From a virus: a stretch of 29,578 nucleotides of DNA. This document shows, one piece after another, positions 7,697 to 15,366 of this stretch. Location: positions 1 through 29,578 of the IMG/VR virus record IMGVR_UViG_3300017917_001398; one strand, written 5' to 3'. Below the pieces are notes generated by a model. The model saw only the letters and a program-made list of their open reading frames with translations, searched no databases and was not told where the DNA came from. How positions within the stretch are numbered: the stretch's first letter is position 1; each line of letters opens with the position of its first letter. Position numbers and translations under genes: made by a program.

Positions 7697-9529
7697 TTAA
7701 AATGTAGTCGTTCCAAGAGTCTTAACCCTTACTTTTATATCTTTATTTGGGAATCGTATTTGAAATATTTGATTAGACTTCATATAAATTGTTTTGTCTA
7801 ATTGTTGTATTTCTCTAGTTTGGTTGTTTACATAAGCTTGAGCAACTTGTGCTGATGAATATTGACCTCCAATCATATTAAAAACTCTAATATCAATAAC
7901 GTTTTCAACACCGCTTACATTACCAATTTCTTTAGATAAACCACCAATTAATAGTGGGTCACCCATTTTACGTCTGCCAAAATCAAAATAATTTGTAACA
8001 TCTTGGATTACGGCTTGTATAATATCAGCTTGGCTTTCATTTTTATCTACCGCTAAATCAATTTCTAAACTCATATCTATCACTTCACCTGTTTCGATGT
8101 CAACATAGTCGTTAATCATTTTATATTCCGATAGGTAGGATATAATATTATTTTTTAATGTATTTGAAACAAGATTTGTTAAGCTACCTTTTTCATCATA
8201 TGATAATAATTTGATTCTCACTTTATTATCTTCTTCCATAACATTTACTTTTGCAGGTGCACCAAATGTTGCTGGCATTGTTTCAATCAATGATTTGTAG
8301 TCATTTAAAGTAACCGCTCTATCTTGTGCTGCAAAGTTATAACCAACCATGTTTCTAATTTCATCTATTGTTGGTAAATCAGAACCACCAACCGCAGGTG
8401 TTATATTCTGAACTCTTAATGAGTTTACAACTTGTGTGTTTTTTGTTGAGTTGGTACCATTAACGGTAAATTCTGCAGAATCAATACTACTAATTACATT
8501 AACCCCTAAGTTAGTATCTTTACCTCCACCTACTCTATATTTTATGAATAATGTTGTACCTACTTTAGGTATTTCACCTAACGACATATTATTCAAATAT
8601 GACCCCAAGCTAACTTTCAAATCACCTGTAATATAGTTATCCAAATTGTCTAAAGGATTTACATTACCTGAACCGAATGTAATTGAAAAATAGTTTTCAG
8701 GTGTATGTTCAGTAATGAATTTTTTGGTAACTGGTCTATATGTTCCTGCTTTGAAATTAACAGTATCAGATACTGTTGTTGCATCTGGTAAAAAAACTTT
8801 ATCTTCAATTAAAGATTTAACCTCGTACCATTTATTTGTTTCACTTGCAAATTCTGAATATGTTGGATTTGCAAAGAATGTTGTTCCATCTTTATGGATT
8901 ATTGATGTTACACCTAGTACGTTTTGTTCTGGTAAATAAATTTTCAAGAAAGGTTTTTGGTCAGCCTCTGTAATAACTTTTCTAAAAATTTTAGTTACGC
9001 CATTTACAACTGCTTCTCTTTTTGTAATTGTATATTTTATAGGAACGTTGTTTGCATCAAAGTTTGGTATTTTTAATCTGTTTGGTTCTCCTTTACTATT
9101 AAAAGGTTGTGAAAAATCAATGTCTTCAATCGTTTCAAAGATTTGTCCTCCGCCTGATAATTGTGTTCCTGCTCTTAAAATACCTAAATAGCTTTCATCT
9201 TCCTTATCACCTTTTACCGGTACATCTATTGAAAAATCACATAAAGCAACTGACGGTCTCACACCTGGTATTTTTATGCCATATGTTTTTGCTATATGAA
9301 ATAATGATTGTCTTTGTTGTGCAAAGTCTAACATTGTTTCTTGCCAAACTCTATCAATATGAAAGTGTAAGTTATCCGCAACTGCAGCATTTAAATCTAA
9401 CAATACTGAGTATATTGATGCATCATTAAAGTTTTGTACTAATTCTGGATAATATTGTTTTGTTAGGTTAACTAATTCACTTCTTAAACTAGCGAAATCT
9501 CTAACTCCGTATGTAATTTTTTTACTCAT
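7697..9529 (-). CDS. gp6: T4 gp6-like baseplate wedge protein (baseplate J family)
   Basis: A 610-aa protein matching the T4 gp6/baseplate J-like family, whose dimers join neighbouring wedges into the baseplate ring. The N-terminus (ITYGVRDFASLRSELVNLTK, then FNDASIYSVLLDLNAAVADN) and the segment around residues 376-420 (VGGSDLPTIDEIRNMVGYNF, then QDRAVTLNDYKSLIETM) are typical. The latter is the conserved 'A-x-D-R-A-V-T-x-x-D-Y' signature of J-like proteins. Length is close to T4 gp6 (about 660). Its ATG overlaps the stop of the gp25-like gene as TAATG, so the two wedge proteins are translationally coupled, as expected for subunits of one complex. No Shine-Dalgarno sequence is present. The family call is firm. 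Confidence 0.93.
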   Translation of the reverse strand: MSKKITYGVRDFASLRSELVNLTKQYYPELVQNFNDASIYSVLLDLNAAVADNLHFHIDRVWQETMLDFAQQRQSLFHIAKTYGIKIPGVRPSVALCDFSIDVPVKGDKEDESYLGILRAGTQLSGGGQIFETIEDIDFSQPFNSKGEPNRLKIPNFDANNVPIKYTITKREAVVNGVTKIFRKVITEADQKPFLKIYLPEQNVLGVTSIIHKDGTTFFANPTYSEFASETNKWYEVKSLIEDKVFLPDATTVSDTVNFKAGTYRPVTKKFITEHTPENYFSITFGSGNVNPLDNLDNYITGDLKVSLGSYLNNMSLGEIPKVGTTLFIKYRVGGGKDTNLGVNVISSIDSAEFTVNGTNSTKNTQVVNSLRVQNITPAVGGSDLPTIDEIRNMVGYNFAAQDRAVTLNDYKSLIETMPATFGAPAKVNVMEEDNKVRIKLLSYDEKGSLTNLVSNTLKNNIISYLSEYKMINDYVDIETGEVIDMSLEIDLAVDKNESQADIIQAVIQDVTNYFDFGRRKMGDPLLIGGLSKEIGNVSGVENVIDIRVFNMIGGQYSSAQVAQAYVNNQTREIQQLDKTIYMKSNQIFQIRFPNKDIKVRVKTLGTTTF

Positions 9530-9978
9530 TATATGTTAATTATTATAAAATCTGACGTTGAAAACGCACCATTATTTACTGTATATTCTATTTTAACTTT
9601 TGCTGTATATGGTTTAGAAGTTGAATCTGAAACCCTGAATAATCTTTCATCTTCTTGTTGAGCCCATGTTGTGGCCTCATCAGGGTCATCTTCTGCTGAC
9701 ATTACTTGTATTGTATTGATATCCAAGTTGGGTATGTATTTTTTTACTGTAGACCTAATCTCATCTTCTATATGATTGAACGTAACTAAATCATTCTGTT
9801 CAAAAATATATTCATATAATCTAGTTCCAAAGTCAGGTAGATAATATCTACTACCCTTTCTCGTCAATAGAAGGTGGATTAAATTAGCTCTAACCTCTTT
9901 TTCAGGTGTTTCTGTCATTCCAACATAATCACCCTTTGTACTGTCCCTAAATGGAAAATCTATACCATATGTAGCCAT
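9529..9978 (-). CDS. gp25: T4 gp25-like baseplate wedge protein (GPW/gp25 family)
   Basis: A 149-aa protein of the gp25/GpW lysozyme-like-fold family, a core wedge component that touches the sheath and triggers its contraction. The diagnostic stretch is EKEVRANLIHLLLTRKGSRY followed by LPDFGTRLYEYIFEQND, matching the family pattern 'I-R-x-N-L-x-x-L-L-x-T-x-x-G-E/S-R-x-x-x-P-x-F-G'. Another in-frame ATG six codons upstream (9996) lies inside a small A/T-rich inverted repeat. The ATG at 9978 gives the usual family start (MATYGIDFPF), so I chose it. It is followed by the gp6-like gene with a one-base overlap. It is the first gene of the second structural block, 29 bases after the DUF5522 gene. 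Confidence 0.93.
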   Translation of the reverse strand: MATYGIDFPFRDSTKGDYVGMTETPEKEVRANLIHLLLTRKGSRYYLPDFGTRLYEYIFEQNDLVTFNHIEDEIRSTVKKYIPNLDINTIQVMSAEDDPDEATTWAQQEDERLFRVSDSTSKPYTAKVKIEYTVNNGAFSTSDFIIINI

Positions 9979-10007
9979 GTTAATAAATATAATCATTACT
10001 AAAATGA

Positions 10008-10178
10008 TTATGTATCTTCTTTTGTTTGGGTATTACCTTTAATGTGTTTTGGTTCATAAGGACAGCTTTTACATTTGTTACCACAGCAATATCCTCGTTT
10101 TAATAAAAAAAGAGAAGTCAGAACCATAAGTCCTGACTCCTCATCAATGTAGTAATCTACACCCTCTACTAAAGCCAT
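10008..10178 (-). CDS. DUF5522-family small cysteine-rich protein
   Basis: A 56-aa gene fitted exactly behind the ribonucleotide reductase: its ATG overlaps the reductase stop (TAATG). The core, ESGLMVLTSLFLLKRG followed by YCCGNKCKSCPYEP, matches the DUF5522 family pattern 'G-L-x-V-x-T-x-x-Y-H-L-x-R-G-Y-C-C-G-x-x-C-x-x-C-P-Y', known to me from Bacteroidota and elsewhere. The four cysteines (31, 32, 36, 39) include a C-x-x-C pair and suggest metal binding or redox activity. The function of the family is unknown. The middle of the gene also forms a terminator-like hairpin followed by seven T residues (see 10105-10142); the T-run encodes the Phe-Leu-Leu of LFLL, where the family usually has Tyr-His-Leu. 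Coupling to the reductase hints at a linked role, which is inference. Confidence 0.88.
   Translation of the reverse strand: MALVEGVDYYIDEESGLMVLTSLFLLKRGYCCGNKCKSCPYEPKHIKGNTQTKEDT
10105..10142 (-). terminator. Intrinsic terminator embedded inside the DUF5522 coding sequence
   Basis: On the minus strand, GAGGAGTCAGGA (10142-10131) pairs with TTCTGACTTCTC (10123-10112) over 12 positions around a 7-base loop, and is followed at once by seven T residues (10111-10105). Two of the pairs are G-U on the minus-strand RNA but A-C mismatches on the opposite strand, so the hairpin is stronger in the direction of transcription. It lies 36 bases past the reductase stop, within codons 13-25 of the DUF5522 gene. 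It has every sequence hallmark of an intrinsic terminator. Whether it acts while ribosomes translate the gene is not known. Confidence 0.75.
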
Positions 10179-12439
10179 TAGATTGATGTTACATCACATT
10201 GAGCCCCACTACAAGCCTGAGCAGCGTAATCACTAACACTCTTGTATTGTGGTTTATCTAAAATTTCCCCAAAATTTACTTCTTTAAATTGGCGTGTGAT
10301 AGTTTCCCACTTGTAGAATAAATGTACGTCTTTAAGACAATATACCATCTTTCTCAAATCACCTTTAAAGTAATTCTTAGCAAATTTCTTCGCTCTTGAT
10401 ATCCAATATTTCTTTAATAATACTTGTTCTCTAGTTCCTGTTACAGGTATTGAATCATCTAATAATGTGTCAGTTGCTAACCACAAATTATTTTGGAAGT
10501 AGTGTAAACCATCAATAATTAAACCTGATGCTAAGATAGAACCTTTACCATATGTTTCAACAATTTCTTCTAAATTAAGAACTGATGTAAATGGTGCTTG
10601 GTTGAAATCTTTATCTCCATAATCACCTAAGAAAGACACAGCAGTGAAATAATCTTTGTTTTCCCAAATATATTCAACAATAGCATCTTTGTCATCGATA
10701 ATAACAGTACATGATGTATTGTGATTTACTGAAGGGTAAGCACATAATTCATGATTTGTACCCGCATTAACCCAATGGGTTTGAACTAATTTAATTAATT
10801 CCAAGTGCTTAATACCTTTCATGTCTTTTTTATAAAGACCTTGTTTGGGATTTTCAACAGGTACGAACACAACATAATCAGATTTAGTTGATGACCATAC
10901 ACTTTCTTCTAACAAGAAAGACATATTATCTTCTAACCATTTTGCGGTATTACTTTCTTTATTCAACTGCATAATACGGAAGTATTTTTCAGAATGTTCT
11001 GGATGAATACCAGATGCTGTACCTAACACAACTGACGCGTTACCTGATGGTTTTACGCAAGTTGTTCTAGCCGCTTGATTAATACCAATTACCTCAGCAA
11101 CTTCTTTGTTTGTATCCTTAACCATCTTAGCACCTTCTTCTAATAATTCAGCATTAAATAATTTAGGGTTATTCATCCAACCTGTAATACTAACACCTAA
11201 CAACGCTTCTCTTTCAAAGATTGCTTTACTAACTGAACCCAAATATGGGAAGTCTGTATAACCTGCTTGTAATGTACCTAAAATAGATGCATCCTTACAT
11301 GCCTTTAAAAATTTCTCTTTTGTTGTTGCCTTTTCAGCATTGATTTCTGTTAAGTTACAACCTTGAATACCAAACTTTGATTTGTTGTTTCTTACATAAT
11401 CTTCCACATCTTCGTATGCAATTTTAGAAAAATCTACGGTATCTAATACAGGAATTTTTAAAATTTCAAAACATGGATTGAACATGTCGAACCAACTATT
11501 TGCAAATACAAATCCAATATCATTTGCTCCGTCATTTAATTTAACTAGATATTCAAATTGTTCTTTCTTTACTTGATCTCTTAACAAGATAACTGAATTG
11601 TTACTTCTACCTCTTTGTGGGTTTTCCATAAACCAGTTACCTGTTTTAGCATGTATCATTTCATCGTCGTTAGGGTCAACAATCATGTTCAACGCCGAAC
11701 GTCTTACACCTCCAGATAAAACCGCGTCTGCAGAATGACAGATAATATCAAAAGCTAAGATTGGTCTAATTTTTTCACCTTCATTAGTTATCCATTTTTC
11801 AATCAAAGTTTCAATCTTTTCTAAAGATTGTTTTAAACCTTCAGGACCAGGAGCTTTGAACCCACCACTAATGTGTGCACCTTTTTCTCTAATAAATGAA
11901 TAATCAAATTTAATTTCATAACCAGCATATTCAGGGAATGGTTGATTATCAACAAAATATGAAGACATCAAAACGCCTAATGAATCTGCCCATCCTTCAA
12001 TTGAATCCTCAATATAGAATGTTTTAGTTCCTAATGTTCTTTTTTGTAATCTACTTAAGTTGTTAACAAAAGGAATTAACAATCCTCCACCAAATCCACA
12101 ACCAGATAGTGCTAAATAAAATATCTCTTGAAACACCCTGTTACGAGCAATGTGTCCTGATGTACAGTTAAACATTCTCGTATTATGTTTCATAATTTGT
12201 TCGTGTCTGTATTGTAAGTTTCTTTGAGAAGCCAAGACAGCTTGGTCTTTCATGCTATCTACAGCACTTTGTAAATACGGTTCAACAGCTTCAGATACTT
12301 TTTTGTATTTTTTTCTGTGTCCGTCAATTATGTTCTCGCAGGCATCTTCCCATGTTTCGTACCTACTTTCATCTTCCAACCATTTGAAATAATCTGAGTG
12401 CAATTTTAAGTCACTCAGAAACTTTTTACCTTTCTGCAT
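10178..12439 (-). CDS. nrdJ: Class II (adenosylcobalamin-dependent) ribonucleoside-triphosphate reductase
   Basis: A 753-aa monomeric B12-dependent ribonucleotide reductase, making deoxynucleotides for phage DNA synthesis in the cytoplasm. Length is close to the Lactobacillus leichmannii enzyme (739 aa). Visible catalytic features: Cys114 in LSGCGFGGG (one half of the active-site disulfide), the radical-site motif NPCFE (Asn321, Cys323, Glu325), Cys361 in GIQGCNLTEI (probable other disulfide half) and the C-terminal redox pair Cys743/Cys748 in ACSGAQC. No NrdB-like subunit or NrdG activase is nearby, as expected for class II. A GGA element lies 12 bases before the ATG, one of few possible ribosome-binding sites here. 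It is the last gene of the replication block, and its stop overlaps the DUF5522 start. No intein or intron is present. Confidence 0.95.
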   Translation of the reverse strand: MQKGKKFLSDLKLHSDYFKWLEDESRYETWEDACENIIDGHRKKYKKVSEAVEPYLQSAVDSMKDQAVLASQRNLQYRHEQIMKHNTRMFNCTSGHIARNRVFQEIFYLALSGCGFGGGLLIPFVNNLSRLQKRTLGTKTFYIEDSIEGWADSLGVLMSSYFVDNQPFPEYAGYEIKFDYSFIREKGAHISGGFKAPGPEGLKQSLEKIETLIEKWITNEGEKIRPILAFDIICHSADAVLSGGVRRSALNMIVDPNDDEMIHAKTGNWFMENPQRGRSNNSVILLRDQVKKEQFEYLVKLNDGANDIGFVFANSWFDMFNPCFEILKIPVLDTVDFSKIAYEDVEDYVRNNKSKFGIQGCNLTEINAEKATTKEKFLKACKDASILGTLQAGYTDFPYLGSVSKAIFEREALLGVSITGWMNNPKLFNAELLEEGAKMVKDTNKEVAEVIGINQAARTTCVKPSGNASVVLGTASGIHPEHSEKYFRIMQLNKESNTAKWLEDNMSFLLEESVWSSTKSDYVVFVPVENPKQGLYKKDMKGIKHLELIKLVQTHWVNAGTNHELCAYPSVNHNTSCTVIIDDKDAIVEYIWENKDYFTAVSFLGDYGDKDFNQAPFTSVLNLEEIVETYGKGSILASGLIIDGLHYFQNNLWLATDTLLDDSIPVTGTREQVLLKKYWISRAKKFAKNYFKGDLRKMVYCLKDVHLFYKWETITRQFKEVNFGEILDKPQYKSVSDYAAQACSGAQCDVTSI

Positions 12440-12472
12440 TTGTTTAGTTCCTTTTTATAGTTTTATGTTTTA

Positions 12473-13855
12473 TTATAATGTGATACCTTTTTTCTGCTGT
12501 GCCTTTTTGTAAATTTCAGCATTACGAGCAGCTCTGTCTTGTGTCTTCTGTTCTTCGTGTCCTAGAAGCGTGTTTTGTGTATCGGTATCGATTATTAAAA
12601 ATTCGTTATTGAACTTACAATTTTGCCATATAATACCATCTTTACCAATACGAGATTTGATTAAAGTTAGTGTTGCTAAATTGTGTTCTTTTTGTTCTAG
12701 TGTTTTTGCAATTGATAAAATTACATGGGCAATTTGTGCTTTCTTGATTGAACCACCCATTTGGTCTCCTGTTACAACTTCAGATGAAATTGATTCACGG
12801 TTACCTTGTGTTGCTGTCCATATTGCCATATCAAACTCACCTGTCATAGATTCTAAACTTCTCATGATTGAACCTTCACCTTTCCATTCTTCTCCTGAAG
12901 GTGCCCTTTCTGGTGATATACAATCTACATAATCAATGATTAATAAATCAACTTTGTTTGGATTTTCTGAATTGATTTTTCTAATCTTGTTTTTAATTTC
13001 AGATATTGTAACATTATCACTTGCTAATTTTAAAAGTTTTAAAGTGCCTTTTGATTTAGACTGCGCTTCGTCAACAGCTCTCTTAACCTCTTCTTTATAT
13101 TCAGGTTGTTCGTCTGGTGTAATGTTTGACCAAATCGTATAGTGTTTTCTTTTAATATTACCAGGGTTGTCCTCAAAAAATATCTGTACAACATTGTATC
13201 CTAAGTTGTATGCTGTGTTAGCAAATTTAGTCAATAACGTTGTTTTACCTGTACCAGTTGGTGCTAATACAACACCTAATTCTCCGATACCCAATCCTCC
13301 TTTCAGCACATTATCAACACCAACAATTCCTGTTGGTAATGGATGTCTAAAATCCTTTTCTAATGCATCATCAATATTAGCAAATACATCATCAGCTTCA
13401 TCTCCTGAAATACCAACTTGTAATGCTTTTTTTATGATTTCTTCAATTTTATTATAAGATTCGAAATCACCATTATCAATAATGTTATTAACATTTTTCA
13501 ACTCCTTTTTTAAATTCTGTTGCTTACAAAAATTAAGTGCAGTGTCTTTTACTAAATCGTTCTGCTGTTCATTGTTTTTGATGGCTTCTAATGTATCAAT
13601 ATGCATTTTTGAGTTGCTATTGGTACCATTCTCAGCCATAATTTTCTGTGCTAGAGTATGGTAATCGGGAATTTTGTTATATGTCTTCCACAATTCTTTT
13701 AAATTCTCCATGATGTATTTAAACGAAACATTGTCAAAATATTTGCTTTCAATTACATCGATAATCGTTTCTCCGAATTTTCTATCTTCAACAATTACCT
13801 TGATAAGTGATTGCTGAAACGAAAACCCCAAGTGTCCAAAATTCCTTTCTTCCAT
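12473..13855 (-). CDS. gp41: Replicative DNA helicase, T4 gp41/DnaB type
   Basis: A 460-aa hexameric 5'-3' helicase that would unwind the phage replication fork. The N-terminal helical domain (about 1-140) is followed by the RecA-like ATPase core. Walker A is APTGTGKTT (P199 to T205). Walker B is LLIIDYVD (304-311). Downstream are the TQGNRES segment, comparable to the sensor/glutamine motif of DnaB-family enzymes, and KSRIGKDG, comparable to the arginine-finger region. Length fits T4 gp41 (475 aa). It lies 26 bases downstream of the 149-aa unknown and 33 bases upstream of the reductase. Its end carries tandem TAA stops. No DnaG/gp61-type primase is in the window. Confidence 0.93.
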   Translation of the reverse strand: MEERNFGHLGFSFQQSLIKVIVEDRKFGETIIDVIESKYFDNVSFKYIMENLKELWKTYNKIPDYHTLAQKIMAENGTNSNSKMHIDTLEAIKNNEQQNDLVKDTALNFCKQQNLKKELKNVNNIIDNGDFESYNKIEEIIKKALQVGISGDEADDVFANIDDALEKDFRHPLPTGIVGVDNVLKGGLGIGELGVVLAPTGTGKTTLLTKFANTAYNLGYNVVQIFFEDNPGNIKRKHYTIWSNITPDEQPEYKEEVKRAVDEAQSKSKGTLKLLKLASDNVTISEIKNKIRKINSENPNKVDLLIIDYVDCISPERAPSGEEWKGEGSIMRSLESMTGEFDMAIWTATQGNRESISSEVVTGDQMGGSIKKAQIAHVILSIAKTLEQKEHNLATLTLIKSRIGKDGIIWQNCKFNNEFLIIDTDTQNTLLGHEEQKTQDRAARNAEIYKKAQQKKGITL

Positions 13856-13881
13856 AGTTTTAATAATAGTCAGTTTTTAAA

Positions 13882-14331
13882 TTAAAGTTCGTATTGTAAA
13901 TAAGTTGTTTCCAATTCATAAGATGATAAAATGTCAGTTAGTTCTGCCAAAAATCTCTTAAGTTTTGGACGGATATCGACAGTGTATCGAGCCTTTGGAT
14001 GGTACAAATACGCTGGAAATATTCTAGAAATAAATACGTCGTCACCTAGCTTAATTTCCAACAAAAAATACTCTTTTTCTGCATTTGCCTTATCTTCCAC
14101 AACCTCTGAATTAAGGATAAAATTTTGATTTTCGCATAGGTAGTTGGAACTTTTTATTTTCAAATCTTCCTGTATTTCTTCACAAATATTTTTTACATAG
14201 TAGTGAAGGTCTAACGAGCGTCTTGCTTGGTCAACGTGCTCTCTAACGTTAAAATATCTTTGACATACAATATTTCCCTCTAATGTCAATAGAAATTCAA
14301 ATTTGGTAATGTTGTCTTGATTGTTACTCAT
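13882..14331 (-). CDS. Unknown protein in the replication cassette
   Basis: A 149-aa acidic, soluble protein between the RNase H-like nuclease and the helicase. It starts MSNNQDNITKFEFLLTLEGN, continues with IVCQRYFNVREHVDQARRSL, and ends with KLKRFLAELTDILSSYELE. There is no Walker motif, zinc site, signal peptide or membrane segment. Its ATG overlaps the end of the nuclease gene by 8 bases (ATGAGTAA), so the two are probably co-translated. In T4 the region next to rnh holds the late-transcription co-activator gp33, DsbA and the helicase loader gp59, but I see no convincing similarity to any of them. A replication-fork accessory or transcription-factor role is inference from position only. 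Confidence 0.8.
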   Translation of the reverse strand: MSNNQDNITKFEFLLTLEGNIVCQRYFNVREHVDQARRSLDLHYYVKNICEEIQEDLKIKSSNYLCENQNFILNSEVVEDKANAEKEYFLLEIKLGDDVFISRIFPAYLYHPKARYTVDIRPKLKRFLAELTDILSSYELETTYLQYEL

Positions 14332-15349
14332 GATTTTTTACTTTAATTGTTTTTGTTTTTATTTTGTTTTTTTCTTTTCTTGTTAATCTTAAGAATGGAT
14401 TTAAAAATTTAATCCATGCATCGTCTGATTTTGGTAGTACATTGAATATGCCATCCTCGGTCATCATTTTCATTGCGTTTTTATATGACCTACCCTCTTG
14501 GTCTAGTTCTTCAGTTATGAGTAACTTAACTACCTCTCTCGCTTCTTCTGTTAGGAAAGGGGTTTCTAAACTTACAATTCTCTCGTTGATGTCATAAAAC
14601 TCATCTCCAAACACGCCATACTTTGTAACACCTGTTAATAAATTAGCAAGGGTTTTATTGTGTTTGTCCTGCTCAAATAATATATTAGTTTTTTCTTTAA
14701 TCTGTGATACAGATAGTTTTTCAGTTTTTAATTCAGGGAAAAAAGCTAAAAATCTTTTTATCCCCATTCCTTTGATTCCTGCAATGTTATCTGAACTATC
14801 GCCACAAAACATTTTGACCAACTTAATATTTTCAATCAAAACTTCTTCGTGGTTATAAACAAATGATTCGTTTACTGTATATAATTTTTGATGTGATGGG
14901 TTGTAGATTTTAACTCTTTCATTGACTAATTGTGTTAAATCACCATCGGATGAATAAATAATAATATCTTCTTGAGAATTCTGTGTATAATATGCAATAC
15001 AATCATCGGTTTCGCAATACTCAAATTCGCCTTGTCTAACATATAACTCCTCCAAGTATTGCTTTACTCGATTTCTTTGGTAACTATATGAATGGACTTC
15101 TTCTTCTGAACGTGTCCTTTCTCGTCTGTTCTCTTTGTAGTGTATATATAATTTACGTCTTTCGTGTGAACCGTCTTGACCATCCCAAAAGACTACAATT
15201 TTTTCTAAATGGTAATATTCAAAAGCTCGTCTAAGTGTGTTCAGAAAATGGAAAATACCACCTATGTGTTCACCTTTATAAAAGTAATTCTTAACACCAT
15301 AAAATCCTATTGTAAGTAAATTATCACCATCTACTAATAAAACCGACAT
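14324..15349 (-). CDS. rnh: RNase H-like 5'-3' exonuclease (T4 Rnh/FEN family)
   Basis: A 341-aa member of the flap endonuclease/5'-3' exonuclease family to which T4 RNase H belongs; these enzymes remove RNA primers from Okazaki fragments. Metal-binding acidic residues appear in the expected order: VDGDNL (Asp7), FWDGQDGSHERRKLY (Asp56), ETDDCIAYY (Glu113, Asp115, Asp116), SSDGDLTQL (Asp135, Asp137) and FCGDSSDNIAGIKGMGIKRF (Asp184, Asp187), the last being the helix-hairpin-helix DNA-binding segment. Length is close to T4 Rnh (305 aa). The gene follows uvsX by 17 bases, and its end overlaps the next gene by 8 bases. The C-terminus is basic (KEKNKIKTKTIKVKN). Confidence 0.93.
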   Translation of the reverse strand: MSVLLVDGDNLLTIGFYGVKNYFYKGEHIGGIFHFLNTLRRAFEYYHLEKIVVFWDGQDGSHERRKLYIHYKENRRERTRSEEEVHSYSYQRNRVKQYLEELYVRQGEFEYCETDDCIAYYTQNSQEDIIIYSSDGDLTQLVNERVKIYNPSHQKLYTVNESFVYNHEEVLIENIKLVKMFCGDSSDNIAGIKGMGIKRFLAFFPELKTEKLSVSQIKEKTNILFEQDKHNKTLANLLTGVTKYGVFGDEFYDINERIVSLETPFLTEEAREVVKLLITEELDQEGRSYKNAMKMMTEDGIFNVLPKSDDAWIKFLNPFLRLTRKEKNKIKTKTIKVKNHE

Positions 15350-15366
15350 TCATTATTCTTTATAGA

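Noticed and set aside
9109-9429. A 106-codon plus-strand open frame opposite gp6
   Set aside because: It is a shadow of the N-terminal part of the gp6-like gene, whose family match is firm.
9979-9996. Upstream ATG for the gp25-like protein
   Set aside because: It adds six residues outside the family start and lies in the A/T-rich inverted repeat at 9991-10009.
9991-10009. Inverted repeat AATCATT/AATGATT as a terminator after DUF5522
   Set aside because: A 7-bp stem that is nearly all A-T, with no clean T-tract; too weak to call.
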